The translations under genes and the position numbers were made by a program. Positions 44,544 to 54,205 of a stretch of 64,000 bases of DNA are shown piece by piece. Source of the stretch: Halorubrum rutilum (GTDB lineage: Archaea; Halobacteriota; Halobacteria; Halobacteriales; Haloferacaceae). The notes under the pieces were generated by a model that saw only the letters and a list, made by a program, of their open reading frames with translations, ran no database searches and had not been told where the DNA came from. The stretch is taken from positions 186,001-250,000 of the forward strand of contig NZ_JANHDN010000001.1 in the NCBI RefSeq assembly GCF_024494565.1, read 5' to 3'. Position 1 is the stretch's first letter; the number at the start of each line of letters is the position of its first letter.

Positions 44544-45410
44544 CTACGTGTCGCCGCGCCGATAGTCGACGTCGCTCTCGTCTTCGGCGTCGTCTGCGTC
44601 GCCGTCTCGGTCTTCGGCGTCGCCTTCGTCGCCGTCTCGCTCTCCGTCGCCCACCTCCTCGTCGATCGTCTCCTCGACCTTCTCGGTAACCGTCTCCTCG
44701 ACCTTCTCATCGACGGTCTCCTCCACTTTTTCGCCCACCGTCTCCTCGACGGTCTTCTCCACGGTCTCCTCGACCTTCTCGTCGACCGTCTTCTCGACCG
44801 TCTCCTCGACCTTTTCACCGACGGTCTTCTCCACCGTCTCCTCGACGGTCTTCTCCACCGTTTCGCCCACCGTCTCCTCGACCTTTCCGCTCACCTCCTC
44901 GCTGACGTCGTCGGCGACTCCGCTCACCTCCTCGTTGACGGTGTCGCCCACGGTCTTCTCGACCGTCTCTTCGACTTTCTCGCCCACCGTCTCTTCGACC
45001 TTTTCACCGACCGTCTCTTCGACCTTCTCGCCCACCGTCTTCTCGACTTCCTTGCTGACGGTCTCGCCGACGCTCTTCTCGACTTCCTTGCTGACGGTCT
45101 CGCCCACGCTCTTCTCGACCTCTTTGTTGACGGTCTCGCCCACGCTCTTCTCGACCTCTTTGTTGACGGTCTCGCCCACGCTCTTCTCGACCTCCTTGCC
45201 GACCTGGTCGGCGACCTCGCGCGTCATCCAGTCGGGGTCGAACCGGGCCATCTTCCAGACGACGTGGACGACGTAGGAGGCGAACACCCCGATCCCGAAC
45301 GCCACCCCGACGTCGGTCCCGTTCAGCGTCGCGATGAGGACGATCGACAGGATGATCAGCGCGCCGTAGGCGAGGTCGGTGAGCGCGTCGACGCGGGCGG
45401 GGCTCACCAT
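44544..45410 (-). CDS. Membrane-anchored repeat-rich coiled-coil (LEA/apolipoprotein-like) protein
   Basis: 288 residues from ATG 45410 (the long upstream frame is shadow). Two N-terminal membrane helices (LTDLAYGALIILSIVLIATL, DVGVAFGIGVFASYVVHVV) lead into ~190 residues of short amphipathic repeats, first KEVEKSVGETV (four or five copies), then EKVEETV and EKTV units in mixed order, and an Asp/Glu-rich end. The repeat looks like LEA or apolipoprotein A-type helices that coat membranes or stabilise proteins. The DNA repeats are nearly identical, so copy number may vary. Confidence 0.7.
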   Translation of the reverse strand: MVSPARVDALTDLAYGALIILSIVLIATLNGTDVGVAFGIGVFASYVVHVVWKMARFDPDWMTREVADQVGKEVEKSVGETVNKEVEKSVGETVNKEVEKSVGETVSKEVEKSVGETVSKEVEKTVGEKVEETVGEKVEETVGEKVEETVEKTVGDTVNEEVSGVADDVSEEVSGKVEETVGETVEKTVEETVEKTVGEKVEETVEKTVDEKVEETVEKTVEETVGEKVEETVDEKVEETVTEKVEETIDEEVGDGERDGDEGDAEDRDGDADDAEDESDVDYRRGDT

Positions 45411-45657
45411 CGCCGATCCGCCCCCGCGGTCGCGTCGCGTTCGCGCGTCGGACGGCCGCTCCGGTCTCGGTCGAGCGTAGCGTGCATCAGTGTGTTCGTC
45501 TATCCGCGGTGAGGGGCTAAAAGCCCCGCTTCGCGGCCGCGCCGTTCGCGATCGCCGGAGCGATCGCGGAGGGGACCGGAGGAACCGCGAACGGGCGGTC
45601 GACGAGAGCGCTCCGGCGGAGCGCGGTCCTTTTGTGCCGGATGGCCGAAGCCGGGGC

Positions 45658-46788
45658 ATGGACATCGAGGAGGGCGGGCTCACCGTCTCCGTCCCCGAGG
45701 CCCGCGACGGGGCCAGCGAGGGCACCGGCGGCGGGGTCTTCTTCAACCCGACACAGGAGCTGAACCGCGACGTCACCGTCGCGGCGCTCCGCGCGTACCG
45801 CGAGCGGGAGCCGCGCGCGGCGTCGTACCTCGACGCGATGGCGGCCTCCGGGGTCCGGGGAGTGCGCGCCGCCGCCGAGGGGTACGACGTCACCTGCGCC
45901 GACGTCGACCCGGACGCCGTCGACCTCGCGGCCGAGAACCTCGCCGCCAACGACCTCGACGGGGAGGCGGTCCACCGCGACGTCAACGCGCTGCTGTACG
46001 ACGAGGGCCCGTTCGACGTCGTCGACCTGGACCCGTACGGGACGCCGATCCCCTTCGCGGACGCCGCGCTCGCGAACGCGCGGAACCTCGTCTGCGTCAC
46101 GGCGACCGACACCGCGCCGCTCTGCGGCGCCCACCTCAACAGCGGGATCCGGAAGTACGGCGCCGTCCCGCGCAACACCGACTACCACCCCGAGATGGGG
46201 CTCCGGACGCTGATCTCCGCGCTGGTCCGCACCGCCGCGCGCTACGACAAGGCGGCGACGCCGGTCGTCTCGCACGTCTCGCGTCACTACGCGCGGACCT
46301 ACCTCGAACTGGAGTCGGGCGCGCGAGCGGCCGACGACCGCGTCGCCGAGCTCGGCCACGTCGACAACTGCGAGGACTGCCTCTGGCGGGAGCCGACCCG
46401 CGGGCTGATCGCGGACCCGGTCGACGCGTGCCCGGAGTGCGGGAGCGACCGCGTCCTCACGGCAGGTCCGATCTGGCTCGGCCCGGTCGCCGACGCCGAC
46501 TTCGCCCGCGCGGTCCGCCGCGAGGTGTCCGACGACATGGGCGAGGCGAAGCGCGCCCGCGAGCTGCTCGGAACCGTCGCGCGCGAGCTCGACACGCCGA
46601 CGCATTACGACCAGCACCGGCTGTACAAGCAGTGGGGCGAGCCCGCCATCGGCATGGACGAGTTCGTCGACCGCCTGCGGGGCGCGGGGCACGAGGCCAG
46701 CCGCGCGCACTACCGCGGCACCGCCGTCAAGAGCACGGCGTCGATCCCCGAGATGCGGGCGGCGGTCCTCGGCGACGGGACGGCCTGA
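45658..46788 (+). CDS. trm1: tRNA (guanine26-N2)-dimethyltransferase
   Basis: 376 residues from ATG 45658, leaderless spacing from CTTTTGTG. SAM-binding motif I is [20 protein letters not shown]; the catalytic [15 protein letters not shown] and [10 protein letters not shown] motifs and the C-terminal zinc ribbon ([12 protein letters not shown] ... CPECGSD) are those of archaeal Trm1. The enzyme methylates G26 of tRNAs to m2,2G. Length is normal. Confidence 0.92.
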   Translation: MDIEEGGLTVSVPEARDGASEGTGGGVFFNPTQELNRDVTVAALRAYREREPRAASYLDAMAASGVRGVRAAAEGYDVTCADVDPDAVDLAAENLAANDLDGEAVHRDVNALLYDEGPFDVVDLDPYGTPIPFADAALANARNLVCVTATDTAPLCGAHLNSGIRKYGAVPRNTDYHPEMGLRTLISALVRTAARYDKAATPVVSHVSRHYARTYLELESGARAADDRVAELGHVDNCEDCLWREPTRGLIADPVDACPECGSDRVLTAGPIWLGPVADADFARAVRREVSDDMGEAKRARELLGTVARELDTPTHYDQHRLYKQWGEPAIGMDEFVDRLRGAGHEASRAHYRGTAVKSTASIPEMRAAVLGDGTA

Positions 46789-46851
46789 CGGCCTCGTCGC
46801 CGTCTCGGCCGCACCGCCCCGCTTTTGTCGGCATCGCCCGAACCCCGGAGC

Positions 46852-48168
46852 GTGTCCCGACACTCGACCACCGCCTTCGGCGCGGCGCGGCGCGTCGTCG
46901 ACGTCGCGCTCGACCGCCAGGTGACGTTCCTCGCCGCCGCCATCGCCTACTACGCGTTCGTCTCGCTGATCCCCGCGCTGCTGCTACTCGTCGTCGTCGC
47001 CACCGCCGTCTTCGGCGAGGTTATCGCCGCCGAGCTCGCGGCGTCGGCCGGAGGGTTCCTCACCCCCGCGGGCGAGGAGGCCGTCGTCGGCGCGATCTCC
47101 GCCGCGGGCGGCCGGACCGGCGCCGGCGTGCTCGGCGTGGCCGTCCTGCTCTGGTCGACCCTGAAGGTGTTCCGCGGGCTCGACACGGCGTTCGTCTCGC
47201 TGTACGGCGTCGAGGGGTCGCCGGACTTCCTGAAGCAGGTCACCGACGCCGCCGCCGTCGTCCTCGCGGTCGGCGTGGGGATCGCCGTCATGGTCGGCGT
47301 CGGCGCGTTCGTCGCGGCCGCCGACGCGGTCCCCGCCGCGGAGGCGGCCAGCATCCTCGCGCTGCCGGCGTTCCTCGCCGTCGTCTTCCTCCCGATGTAC
47401 TACCTGCTCCCGCAGCCCGCGATCGGGGTCCGGGAGGCGTTACCGGGCGCGCTGATCGCCGCGGTCGGGTGGACGCTGCTGCAGGCCGGCTTCCAGGTGT
47501 ACGCCGCGGGCGCCGCGCAGTACCAAGTGTACGGCGTCATCGGCGGGGTCCTGCTGCTCGTCACGTGGCTCTACCTCGCCGCGGTCGTCGTCGTGGTCGG
47601 CGGGGTCGTCAACGTCGTGTTGGCCGGGCGAGACGCGTCCGGTTCGCCGGGCGGCGTCGACTCCCGGACCGCCTCGGCCGCCGTCGGCCACGCCGCGGAC
47701 CGGCAGTTACAACACGACCGCGGCCGACCCACGGGTATGAACGGCGAGTCGGACGGCGCTGACGACGCCGGCGACGAGGAGCGGCCGCAGGGGGCGCCGG
47801 ACGTCGCGGCGCTGGAGGAGGAGGTCGGGCGGCTGCGGGCGGAGTTCGACGAGTTCGAGGACGACGTCGAGCGGCGCACCGTCGACAGGCCCGCGGTGGA
47901 GTCGGAGCTGAAACGCTACGTCCGGTCCCGGATGCGGCGCGGCCACGCCCGCGGGTGGGGACCGTACCTCGTGCTGCTGTACGGGACGGTGCTGATACTC
48001 GGCGCGTTCTCCTTCCTCGACGGGCTCTACGCCATCGCGGCGATGCTCGTCCTCGGGCTGTCGACGCTCGGGCTGTACACGCTCTTCATCCTCGTCGGCG
48101 TCGGCCTCAACCTGCTCGAAACGCCCGGGAAGGCGCTCGACTACGCCCGGGACCGGGGCGACGACTGA
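46852..48168 (+). CDS. YihY/BrkB-type membrane protein with an extra C-terminal membrane domain
   Basis: 438 residues from GTG 46852. Residues 1-270 are the YihY/BrkB ('RNase BN-like') fold: VTFLAAAIAYYAFVSLIPAL, STLKVFRGLDTAFVSLYG, PGALIAAVGWTLLQAGFQVY, QYQVYGVIGGVLLLVTWLYL. A linker and coiled coil (ALEEEVGRLRAEFDEFEDDV) then lead to two further membrane helices (YLVLLYGTVLILGAFSFLDG). The second part can be read as a separate protein from ATG 47736, so this may be a natural fusion. The old RNase BN name is misleading; function unknown. Confidence 0.78.
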   Translation: MSRHSTTAFGAARRVVDVALDRQVTFLAAAIAYYAFVSLIPALLLLVVVATAVFGEVIAAELAASAGGFLTPAGEEAVVGAISAAGGRTGAGVLGVAVLLWSTLKVFRGLDTAFVSLYGVEGSPDFLKQVTDAAAVVLAVGVGIAVMVGVGAFVAAADAVPAAEAASILALPAFLAVVFLPMYYLLPQPAIGVREALPGALIAAVGWTLLQAGFQVYAAGAAQYQVYGVIGGVLLLVTWLYLAAVVVVVGGVVNVVLAGRDASGSPGGVDSRTASAAVGHAADRQLQHDRGRPTGMNGESDGADDAGDEERPQGAPDVAALEEEVGRLRAEFDEFEDDVERRTVDRPAVESELKRYVRSRMRRGHARGWGPYLVLLYGTVLILGAFSFLDGLYAIAAMLVLGLSTLGLYTLFILVGVGLNLLETPGKALDYARDRGDD

Positions 48169-48171
48169 GCC

Positions 48172-49188
48172 GTGACCGGGCTCGTCTCCGCGGAGCGCGG
48201 GGTCGGCGAGACCGCCCTCGTCGACGCGCTCCCCGAGGTCGCCGTCGTCCTCTTCGCGGCCGTCACCCACCTCGCCGACCCGTGGTTCCTCTTCGGGCTG
48301 CTGGCGGTCGCCTACTGGTTCGCCGGCGATCGGCTCGCGGCCTCGCCGCGCCGCGCCGGCGCGACCGCGATCGCCGTCGTCACCTGCGCGTACGCCGCCG
48401 TCGCGCTCGGCAAGGCGTGGTTCGCCCTCCCCCGACCGCCGGGCGCGATGCCACCGGCCGACGTCCCGACGTGGCTTCCCGCGCTCCTGACCGGCTGGTA
48501 CGAGGCGCAGGTGCTCTCGGACGGGTTCGGCTTCCCGAGCGGGCACGCGACTGGCGGCGCGGCGGCGTACCTCGCGCTGGCGCTCGTGTACGACCGGGCG
48601 TGGACCGGCGGGAGACGGCTGCTCGCGGCCGGCGTCGTCGCCGTCGCCGTGGCCGCCTCCCGGGTGGTCATCGAGGTCCACTACCTCGTCGACGTGGTCG
48701 CCGGGCTGGCCGTCGGCGCGGGAACCGTCGGCCTCGCGCTCTGGCTCGCCGGCGATCCGCGAGTCCGGAGACGGAGCGCCTCGCCGGCGGACCGGCGCGA
48801 TCCGACGACCGAACTCGACCCCGCCCCGGCGTTCCTGCTGGCCGCGGTCGTCTCGCTCGCGGCGGCCGGCGTCGCCCTCGCCGGCGGACACACCGGCGAG
48901 GTCGTCGAGGCGGGGATCGGCATCGCCACGGGGGTCGGCGGCGCGGTCGGTTGGCGGCTCGTCGCCGGCGACGAGTCGTCGGTCCCGGTCGGGATCGCGG
49001 TCCCGGCGCTCGCCGTCACCGGCGCGCTCTGGGTGGGGGCGTACGCGCTCGCCGACTCGGTCGTCGTCACGCTGACCGCGACGACCGCGGCGGTCGTCGC
49101 CGTCGTCGCCCTGCCCGCGCTCCCGGAGCGGATCGGTGCGGTCCGTCCGGACCGCGACGCGGGCGGCTGGTCGGACGGAAATAACTGA
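48172..49188 (+). CDS. PAP2-family membrane phosphatase
   Basis: 338 residues from GTG 48172, three bases after the upstream stop. Phosphatase signature: KAWFALPRP (motif 1), FPSGHATGG (motif 2) and SRVVIEVHYLVDVVAG (motif 3 with catalytic His). About nine membrane helices; the last third is an extra set of helices beyond the PAP2 core. Probable substrates are prenyl or lipid pyrophosphates. Confidence 0.82.
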   Translation: MTGLVSAERGVGETALVDALPEVAVVLFAAVTHLADPWFLFGLLAVAYWFAGDRLAASPRRAGATAIAVVTCAYAAVALGKAWFALPRPPGAMPPADVPTWLPALLTGWYEAQVLSDGFGFPSGHATGGAAAYLALALVYDRAWTGGRRLLAAGVVAVAVAASRVVIEVHYLVDVVAGLAVGAGTVGLALWLAGDPRVRRRSASPADRRDPTTELDPAPAFLLAAVVSLAAAGVALAGGHTGEVVEAGIGIATGVGGAVGWRLVAGDESSVPVGIAVPALAVTGALWVGAYALADSVVVTLTATTAAVVAVVALPALPERIGAVRPDRDAGGWSDGNN

Positions 49189-49226
49189 GAAGGAGACGGG
49201 GATCGGCGACGCGGACGCGGACCGGC

Positions 49227-50594
49227 CTAGAACGTCTCGAGGTAGCGGTCCTCCTCCCACTCCGAGACCTGGGTGAGGTACTCGCTGAACTCCTGGGACT
49301 TCGCCTCGGCGAACTTGTCGGAGACGTGCGGCCCGAGCGCGTCGGAGACGACCTCGTCCTGCTCCAGCTCCTCGACCGCGGCGCCGAGGTTCGGCGGGAG
49401 CGTGTCGATGCCGTACTCCTCGCGCTTCGCGTCGTCGAACTCGTAGATATCCTCCTGGACCGGGTCGCCGGGGTCGGCGTCGGTCTCGATCCCGTGGAGC
49501 CCGGCGGCGATGAGCGCCGCGTAGCCGAGGTACGGGTTACAGGACGGGTCGGGGCTGCGGACCTCGAAGCGCGCGGAGACGCCCGCGGCGTCGGGGACGC
49601 GGACGAGCGCCGAGCGGTTCGTGTCGGACCACGCAACGTAGATCGGCGCCTCGTAGCCGGGCACGAGGCGCTTGTAGGAGTTCACGGTCGGGTTCGTGAC
49701 GGCCGTGAACGCCTGCGCGTGGTTCAGAACGCCGCCCATGAACTGGTAAGCCGTCTCGCTCAGGTTGAACTCGTCGTCGTCGTCAGCGAAGGCGTTGTTG
49801 CCGTCCTCGTCGAACAGCGAGATGTGGCTGTGCATCCCCGAGCCGTTGATCTCGGCGATCGGCTTGGGCATGAACGTCGCGTGGAGGTCGTGCTGCTCGG
49901 CGACGGCGCGGACGACGGCGCGGAACGTGGCGATGTTGTCCGCCGTGCCGAGCGCGTCGTCGTACTTGAAGTTGATCTCGTGTTGGCCCTCGGCGACCTC
50001 GTGGTGGGAGGCCTCGATCTCGAAGCCCATGTCCTCCAGCGTGAAGATGATCTCCTTGCGGACGTCGGACGCGAGGTCCTTGGGCGCGAGGTCGAAGTAG
50101 CCGCCGTTGTCGTGCGGGATCGTCGTCGCGTTGCCGTCCTCGTCCTTCTCGAACAGGAAGAACTCCGGCTCGGGGCCGATGGAGACGGAGTACCCCATCT
50201 CCTCGGCGTCTTCGAGGACGCTCTTCAGCACCTGGCGCGGACCGCCGACGAACGGCTCGCCGTCGGTGTCGACGATGTCACAGATGAGCCGCGCCGCGCC
50301 CGAGTCGCCGTCGTTGCGCCACGGGAGCACCGCGAACGTCTCGGGGTCGGGGACGAGCCGCATGTCCGACTCCTGGATCCGCACGAACCCCTCGATGGAG
50401 GAGCCGTCGAAGTAGATCCCCTCGGTGAATGCCTTCTCCGCCTGGTGGGCGGGGACGGAGACGTTCTTCACGACGCCGAGGATGTCGGTGAACTGGAGCC
50501 GCAGGAAGTCGATGTTCTCCTCTTCGATCTCGTCGAGTACCGCCTGTTCTTCGGCCGTGAGGCCGCCGTCTGGTTTCGCGTGTTCGTCCGTCAT
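49227..50594 (-). CDS. glnA: Glutamine synthetase (type I)
   Basis: 455 residues. Motifs of [20 protein letters not shown], the catalytic [36 protein letters not shown] and [20 protein letters not shown]. No adenylylation Tyr loop of the GSI-beta type, as usual in archaea. It makes glutamine from glutamate, ammonia and ATP. Divergent from the lrp gene, whose product probably regulates it. Confidence 0.95.
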   Translation of the reverse strand: MTDEHAKPDGGLTAEEQAVLDEIEEENIDFLRLQFTDILGVVKNVSVPAHQAEKAFTEGIYFDGSSIEGFVRIQESDMRLVPDPETFAVLPWRNDGDSGAARLICDIVDTDGEPFVGGPRQVLKSVLEDAEEMGYSVSIGPEPEFFLFEKDEDGNATTIPHDNGGYFDLAPKDLASDVRKEIIFTLEDMGFEIEASHHEVAEGQHEINFKYDDALGTADNIATFRAVVRAVAEQHDLHATFMPKPIAEINGSGMHSHISLFDEDGNNAFADDDDEFNLSETAYQFMGGVLNHAQAFTAVTNPTVNSYKRLVPGYEAPIYVAWSDTNRSALVRVPDAAGVSARFEVRSPDPSCNPYLGYAALIAAGLHGIETDADPGDPVQEDIYEFDDAKREEYGIDTLPPNLGAAVEELEQDEVVSDALGPHVSDKFAEAKSQEFSEYLTQVSEWEEDRYLETF

Positions 50595-50720
50595 GTTCTG
50601 GACGGTCTATTCGTTATCTGCCAGTATAAAGGCCTTATCGCTTGGCGCATGAACCGCCAGTGCGGCAATACTGCTGGACGTTCGTAAAATTATAAACCCC
50701 TGACGGCGTGGATAGGTGTG
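50595..50720. promoter_or_regulatory. glnA/lrp divergent promoter region
   Basis: Two TATA-like boxes are visible: plus strand AAATTATAAAC (50687-50697), spaced for a leaderless lrp start at 50721, and minus strand CTTTATACT (50627-50635) for glnA. A match to half of the Lrp-like palindromes is not obvious. Confidence 0.6.
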
Positions 50721-51182
50721 ATGACGTACGAAAACCTCGACGCCAAGCTCGTCAACTCGCTTCTCAGTAACGGCCGCGCGAGCCTCCGGAGCCTCGGCGA
50801 CGAGCTCGACGTGTCCGTGACCACCGTCTCGAACCACCTCCGAGACCTCGAAGACGAGGGCGTGATCCGCGGGTACACGCCCATCGTCGACTACGACAAG
50901 CTCGGCTACGACGTGACGGCCGTGCTCCAGCTGAAGGTGGAGGGGAGCGCGCTCCCCGACGTGACGGAGAAGCTCAAGGCGGAGAAACAGATGGTGAGCG
51001 TCTACGAGGTCACGGGCGACTACGACGTGATCGCGATCGGGAAGTTCACCGACACGGACGGGATGAACGACCAGATCAAGTCGATCCTCACCGACGCCGA
51101 CATCCGCGAGTCGAACACGAGCGTCGTGTTGAACGCGGTCACCGAGAACGAGCAGTTCGACCTCGACCTCAACGAGGAGTAG
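50721..51182 (+). CDS. lrp: Lrp/AsnC-family regulator next to glnA
   Basis: 153 residues from ATG 50721 (GTG 50718 is one codon upstream). Helix-turn-helix at residues 5-50 ([20 protein letters not shown] then [20 protein letters not shown]) and the RAM effector domain at 65-140 ([20 protein letters not shown]). In Halobacterium the Lrp gene is likewise divergent from glnA and activates it, so nitrogen control is the likely job. Confidence 0.9.
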   Translation: MTYENLDAKLVNSLLSNGRASLRSLGDELDVSVTTVSNHLRDLEDEGVIRGYTPIVDYDKLGYDVTAVLQLKVEGSALPDVTEKLKAEKQMVSVYEVTGDYDVIAIGKFTDTDGMNDQIKSILTDADIRESNTSVVLNAVTENEQFDLDLNEE

Positions 51183-51184
51183 CC

Positions 51185-52408
51185 CTACCGCCGCCCGGCC
51201 GCCGCCTCCAGGGCCTCCACGGCCGGGAGCGGCTCGCCCGTCAGCGCGCGGATGTACGCGCCGCCGGCGATGGAGACGTGCGAGAAGTCGTCCTCGCTCA
51301 GGCCGTACATCTCGATCGCCCGCGAGGTGTCGCCGCCGCCGACGACCGAGAAGCAGTCGGTCTCGGCGATGGCTTCGAGCACGCCGACGGTGCCGTCGGC
51401 GAACCGCTCGTCCTCGAAGACGCCGAGCGCGCCCTTCACGAACACCGCGTCGGAGTCGCGGATCGGGGGCTCGTAGTCGGCGACCGTCTCGGAGCCCACG
51501 TCGAGGTACCCCTCGGTCTTCTCGTCGATTTCGTCGACGGCGACCTCGGCGCGCCCGCCGTCCGGTCCCTCGTACGCGAGGTCGGTCGCGAGGCGGACCG
51601 CGTCGCCGCGCTCGGCGAGCACCGACTCGATCAGCTCGCGGTTCTCCGCCCACTGCTCGTCGAACAGGTCCATCTCGCCCACGTCGTGGCCGACCGGGTG
51701 GCCCGCGGCGCGGAGGAAAAGCTCGCCGGCGACGCCGCCGAGGAGGAACCGGTCGACCCGGTCGTCTAACGCGTCCATCACGCCGATCACGTCGGTCGCC
51801 TTCGTCCCACCGACGACCATCGTCACCGGGCCGTCGAACTCGCGGGTCGCGATGGCGGTGTTGGCCTCGTACTCCGTCTCCATCACGCGCCCGGCGTACG
51901 CGGGGAGCGCGAGCGGGAACCCGACCAGCGAGGCGTGCTCCCGGTGGGCCGCGGAGTACGCGTCGTTGACGTACGCGTCGAAGCGCGGGGCGAGCGTCCG
52001 GACGAACTCGGTCTTGGCCTTCTCTTCCGGTGATTCCTCCGGGAGCTCGTCCTCGCACATCCGAGTGTTCTCTAAGAGGAGCACCTCGCCCGCGCCGAGC
52101 GCGTCGATCGCGTCCAGCGCCTCGCCGCCGTAGGTGTCGGCGACGAACGCCACGTCGCGGCCGACGTGGTCGGCGAGGATCGCGGCGTGGCCCGCGAGCG
52201 ACGTGAAGTCGTCGCGGCCGGGGCGGCCCTGGTGGGCCATGCAGACGACGCGGTGGCCCGCCTCGGCGAGCTCGCGGACCGTCTCCGCGTGGCGGTCGAA
52301 GCGGCGGTTGTCCTGCGGTTCTCCGTCCTCGATCGGGGAGTTGAGGTCGAGCCGGACGAGGACGCGTTTGTCTGCCGGGAGGTCGTCGATGGTGTCGAAG
52401 TCGGCCAT
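51185..52408 (-). CDS. pgk: Phosphoglycerate kinase
   Basis: 407 residues. Typical motifs: RVLVRLDLNSPIEDGEPQDN near the start, RVVCMAHQGRPGRDDFTSL, DAYVNDAYSAAHREHASLVG (substrate binding), MVVGGTKATDVIGVMDALDD and the C-terminal SVVGGGDTSRAIEMYGL nucleotide loop. It makes ATP from 1,3-bisphosphoglycerate in lower glycolysis. The gap gene lies upstream on the same strand, but a TATA-like TTAAATACC (52430-52438) gives pgk its own promoter. Confidence 0.95.
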   Translation of the reverse strand: MADFDTIDDLPADKRVLVRLDLNSPIEDGEPQDNRRFDRHAETVRELAEAGHRVVCMAHQGRPGRDDFTSLAGHAAILADHVGRDVAFVADTYGGEALDAIDALGAGEVLLLENTRMCEDELPEESPEEKAKTEFVRTLAPRFDAYVNDAYSAAHREHASLVGFPLALPAYAGRVMETEYEANTAIATREFDGPVTMVVGGTKATDVIGVMDALDDRVDRFLLGGVAGELFLRAAGHPVGHDVGEMDLFDEQWAENRELIESVLAERGDAVRLATDLAYEGPDGGRAEVAVDEIDEKTEGYLDVGSETVADYEPPIRDSDAVFVKGALGVFEDERFADGTVGVLEAIAETDCFSVVGGGDTSRAIEMYGLSEDDFSHVSIAGGAYIRALTGEPLPAVEALEAAAGRR

Positions 52409-52523
52409 GGATGGGTGGTCGTCGACGGGGTATTTAACGAGTGGTTCTCCGGGTGAACGTTGCCGTCGGGGCCCCGACCGGGGCGACGGCGTCGAGGGAG
52501 GCGCGTCGAGCGCGACCGGCCGC

Positions 52524-53576
52524 CTACGCCTCGTCGTGGACGTACGCGGCCATGTCGAGCATCCGGTTCGAGAAGCCGTACTCGTTGTCGTACCAGGTGA
52601 GCACCTTCAGCAGCTTCCCGCCGGCGATCACGTTCGTCGACCGGAGGTCGACGTAGCTGGAGAAGGGGAGCCCGACGATGTCGCTGGAGACGACCTCGTC
52701 GTCGGTGTAGCCCAGGACGCCCGCGAGCGGGCCGGAGTCGGCGGCGTCGCGGAAGGCGTCGTTGACCGCCTCGGCGGTGACGGTCTCGTCGAGGCTGACG
52801 ACGAACTCGGTGATCGAGCCGCTCGGGACCGGGACGCGCATCGCCATCCCGTCGATCTTCCCCTCCAGCTGCGGGAGGACCTCCTGGGCCGCGCCGGCCG
52901 CGCCCGTCGAGGTCGGCACGATGTTCTCGGCGGCCGCGCGGCCGCGGCGCGTCTTCGCCTTCGGGCCGTCGATGAGGGCCTGCGAGCCGGTGTAGGCGTG
53001 GACGGTGGTGAGCGTACCGGCGTCGATGCCGAACTCCGCGTCGAGCACCTTCGCGACCGGCGTGATGGAGTTCGTCGTACAGGAGGCGTTCGAGATCACG
53101 TCGTCGCCCTCGTACTCGTCGTGGTTGACGCCGTAGACGAGCTGTTTGACCGGCTCCTCGCCCTTCGGCGGCGCCGAGATGATCACGGTGTCCGCGCCGC
53201 CGTCGAGGTGCGCGCTCGCGTCCTCGCGCGTCCGGAAGACGCCCGTACACTCTAAGGCGACGTCGACGTCGAGCTCGTCCCACGGGAGGTCCGCCGGGTC
53301 CTGCACGTTGTACAGCGGGACCGAGGTGCCGCCGATCGTCAGCGCGTCGCCCTCGCGCTCGACGCCGTCGAGCCGACCCATGACGGTGTCGTACTTCGCG
53401 AGGTACGCCATGTCGTCGAACTCCATCACGTCGTTGATCCCGACGAGCTCGGTCCGCGGCGACTCCAGCACCGCGCGGAACACGTTGCGCCCGATCCGCC
53501 CGAACCCGTTGAGCCCCACTCGAACGACCTCGTCGTCGCTCACGCCGTCGTCCGCTGCGAGATATGATTTACTCAT
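52524..53576 (-). CDS. gap: Glyceraldehyde-3-phosphate dehydrogenase, type I
   Basis: 350 residues from ATG 53576. VRVGLNGFGRIGRNVFRAVL is the NAD(P) site, SNASCTTNSITPVAKVLDAE holds the catalytic Cys, the His in TTVHAYTGSQALID and WYDNEYGFSNRMLDM close the family pattern. It is the bacterial-type GAPDH acquired by haloarchaea, acting in glycolysis. TATA-like ATTTAAGTA about 30 bases upstream supports this leaderless start over 53636. Confidence 0.95.
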   Translation of the reverse strand: MSKSYLAADDGVSDDEVVRVGLNGFGRIGRNVFRAVLESPRTELVGINDVMEFDDMAYLAKYDTVMGRLDGVEREGDALTIGGTSVPLYNVQDPADLPWDELDVDVALECTGVFRTREDASAHLDGGADTVIISAPPKGEEPVKQLVYGVNHDEYEGDDVISNASCTTNSITPVAKVLDAEFGIDAGTLTTVHAYTGSQALIDGPKAKTRRGRAAAENIVPTSTGAAGAAQEVLPQLEGKIDGMAMRVPVPSGSITEFVVSLDETVTAEAVNDAFRDAADSGPLAGVLGYTDDEVVSSDIVGLPFSSYVDLRSTNVIAGGKLLKVLTWYDNEYGFSNRMLDMAAYVHDEA

Positions 53577-53740
53577 ATCCGAAAAAGGCGAGCCGCAGAT
53601 ACTTAAATCCGGGCGAGTCGCCCGCGAGATGGTCACTATCGTTCGATTTCGTTACGTCCGGTGTCGATCGCGACGGATCCCCGCCGGCCAAAACGGCGAC
53701 CGACAGAAGGCTTATCGGGGTCACCACCCTCACGTCGAGT

Positions 53741-54118
53741 ATGGACAGAGACGACCGTGACGATCCGTTCGGCGATTTCTTCGAGGAGATCGAACGGATG
53801 ATGAACGAGATGGCGAGCGGCGAACCGGGCACCGAGGACGCCGGCTTCGGGTCGGCGACGCACGTGGACGCGTACGCCACCGACGACGGCGTGCGGCTCG
53901 TGGCCGACCTCCCCGCCGTCTCGAAGGAGGAGCTCTCCCTGCAGTGCGACGGCGAGGCGCTCACCATCTCCGCGGCCTCCGACCGGCGGGAGTACGACGA
54001 GACCGTCGACCTCCCGGTCCCCGTCGACGAGCACTCCGCGAACGCGACGTTCAACAACGGCGTCCTCGAAGTCTCGTTCGACCGCGACGACGACTCCGCC
54101 TCGATCGATCTGGAGTAA
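53741..54118 (+). CDS. Small heat shock protein (Hsp20/alpha-crystallin)
   Basis: 125 residues from ATG 53741. An N-terminal helix (DPFGDFFEEIERMMNEMASG) precedes the alpha-crystallin domain (DAYATDDGVRLVADLPAVSK, EELSLQCDGEALTISA, SANATFNNGVLEVSFDRDDD). The C-terminal IxI motif is replaced by SIDLE. The protein would hold unfolding proteins until refolded; shorter than many Hsp20 by its small N-terminus. Confidence 0.88.
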   Translation: MDRDDRDDPFGDFFEEIERMMNEMASGEPGTEDAGFGSATHVDAYATDDGVRLVADLPAVSKEELSLQCDGEALTISAASDRREYDETVDLPVPVDEHSANATFNNGVLEVSFDRDDDSASIDLE

Positions 54119-54205
54119 TCGCCCCGCGTTCCCCGACCGCTCTCTCCTCCCCTGACCGCTCTGCTCCCCCGTCTACTCCCCGCTTCCCCGACCGCTTTCC
54201 CCCGC

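Noticed and set aside
47707..49260. 517-codon minus-strand frame opposite the PAP2 phosphatase gene
   Set aside because: Composition (Arg, Gly, Asp runs) is that of a shadow; the plus-strand frame has PAP2 catalytic motifs.
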